6,700 bases of DNA from Verrucomicrobiota bacterium (GTDB taxonomy: Bacteria > Verrucomicrobiota > Verrucomicrobiia > Chthoniobacterales > UBA10450), in assembly GCA_003218525.1 (NCBI GenBank), contig QHNU01000149.1:1-6700 (forward strand). Reading direction: 5' to 3'. Made by a program: the position numbers and the translations under genes. Of this stretch, positions 6,344 through 6,700 are shown one piece after another (position 1 is the first letter of the stretch; every line of letters starts with the position of its first letter). The notes under the pieces are model-generated. The model saw nothing but the letters and a program-made list of their open reading frames with translations. It made no database searches and was not told the DNA's origin.

Positions 6344-6700
6344 TCAAGGTGCGGTCATGAATTTTTGGCGAGCACGTAACTCCGGATACTTGGGATAAAA
6401 AACTTCAACAGTATAGACTTTGCCGGGCTGTAACTCGCGGGTGGCGATGGTTTCCTCATAAAGAACTTGCTCGTGCGGATTGACCAGGAGACTGCCCGGT
6501 TCCTCGCCGAATGCTCGGTTTTCCGACCAACGAGTCAGAATCTGGCCATTGGCATTGAGCAACTGAATATCGATTCGTTGCGATGTAGGAAAATCGAGCG
6601 AAACAGGATAGACACCGAGATTGATCAGTCGGGCTCTGATATGGAGCTGGCGGACCTCGGAAAGCCTGACCGCTTCTCCCGAGACCTCCAACTCGAGCAA
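6344..6700 (-). CDS. BsuPI-domain protein, 5'-truncated by the window edge
   Basis: C-terminal 118 residues of a protein with a beta-sandwich fold of the BsuPI type, named after the Bacillus intracellular proteinase inhibitor. Family features in order are RLINLGVYPVSLDFPTSQR (about 24-42), a strand IDIQLLNANGQ, the W-S-x-N-x-x-F segment LTRWSENRAFGEE (about 55-67), a PHEQVLYEET strand (about 74-83) and the closing PGKVYTVEVFYP. The stop is TGA at 6346-6344. The frame is open to base 6700, and the codon there is TTG rather than an evident start, so the N-terminus and any signal peptide lie outside. It is followed 64 bases later on the same strand by the PHP gene, which suggests a shared transcript. 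Whether it inhibits a protease is unknown, since many members have no tested role. Confidence 0.75.
   Translation of the reverse strand: MLELEVSGEAVRLSEVRQLHIRARLINLGVYPVSLDFPTSQRIDIQLLNANGQILTRWSENRAFGEEPGSLLVNPHEQVLYEETIATRELQPGKVYTVEVFYPKYPELRARQKFMTAP

Noticed and set aside
1..6700. Search for CRISPR arrays, tRNAs, IS ends, phage or defence genes
   Set aside because: I saw no regularly spaced direct repeats, no tRNA-like cloverleaf, no transposase or integrase motifs and no defence-family domains. PLD-fold nucleases occur in some defence systems, but nothing nearby supports that here.

Overview
The window reads as chromosomal DNA from a Gram-negative-like bacterium of moderate, slightly high GC. 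The gene content, weak Shine-Dalgarno use, a GTG-started dnaX and an intergenic inverted-repeat element would fit a soil Verrucomicrobiota-type genome. That placement is a guess, because no rRNA or other decisive marker is present.

Layout. (1) 2-781, plus strand: the 3' part of a LuxR-type regulator, open at the left edge. (2) 782-3263, minus strand: a tightly packed set read right to left. It holds a possible 58-residue small ORF, a two-HKD phospholipase D-like gene broken by one frameshift, and a secreted P1-family (DmpA-like) aminopeptidase. The junctions are GTGA (small ORF/PLD) and a three-base gap (PLD/peptidase), which suggests co-transcription and translational coupling. The peptidase and luxR stop codons abut with no spacer, inside a 16-bp perfect palindrome. 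(3) 3264-3322: a short divergent gap with no strong promoter or ribosome binding site. (4) 3323-5277, plus strand: dnaX (DNA polymerase III tau/gamma) overlapping ybaB/ebfC by ATGA. The usual third partner, recR, does not follow. (5) 5278-5503: non-coding, holding a ~118-bp imperfect inverted-repeat element and a small hairpin. (6) 5504-6700, minus strand: a PHP-type histidinol-phosphatase-like gene, broken near its 3' end, downstream of a BsuPI-domain protein cut by the right edge.

Function. dnaX and ybaB are housekeeping replication/nucleoid genes. The remaining genes are accessory hydrolases and a regulator with no obvious shared pathway. I found no phage, IS, CRISPR, defence or biosynthetic system. 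The points most worth a second look are the two frame-disrupted genes, the unlisted small ORF in front of the PLD gene, and the repeat element after ybaB.
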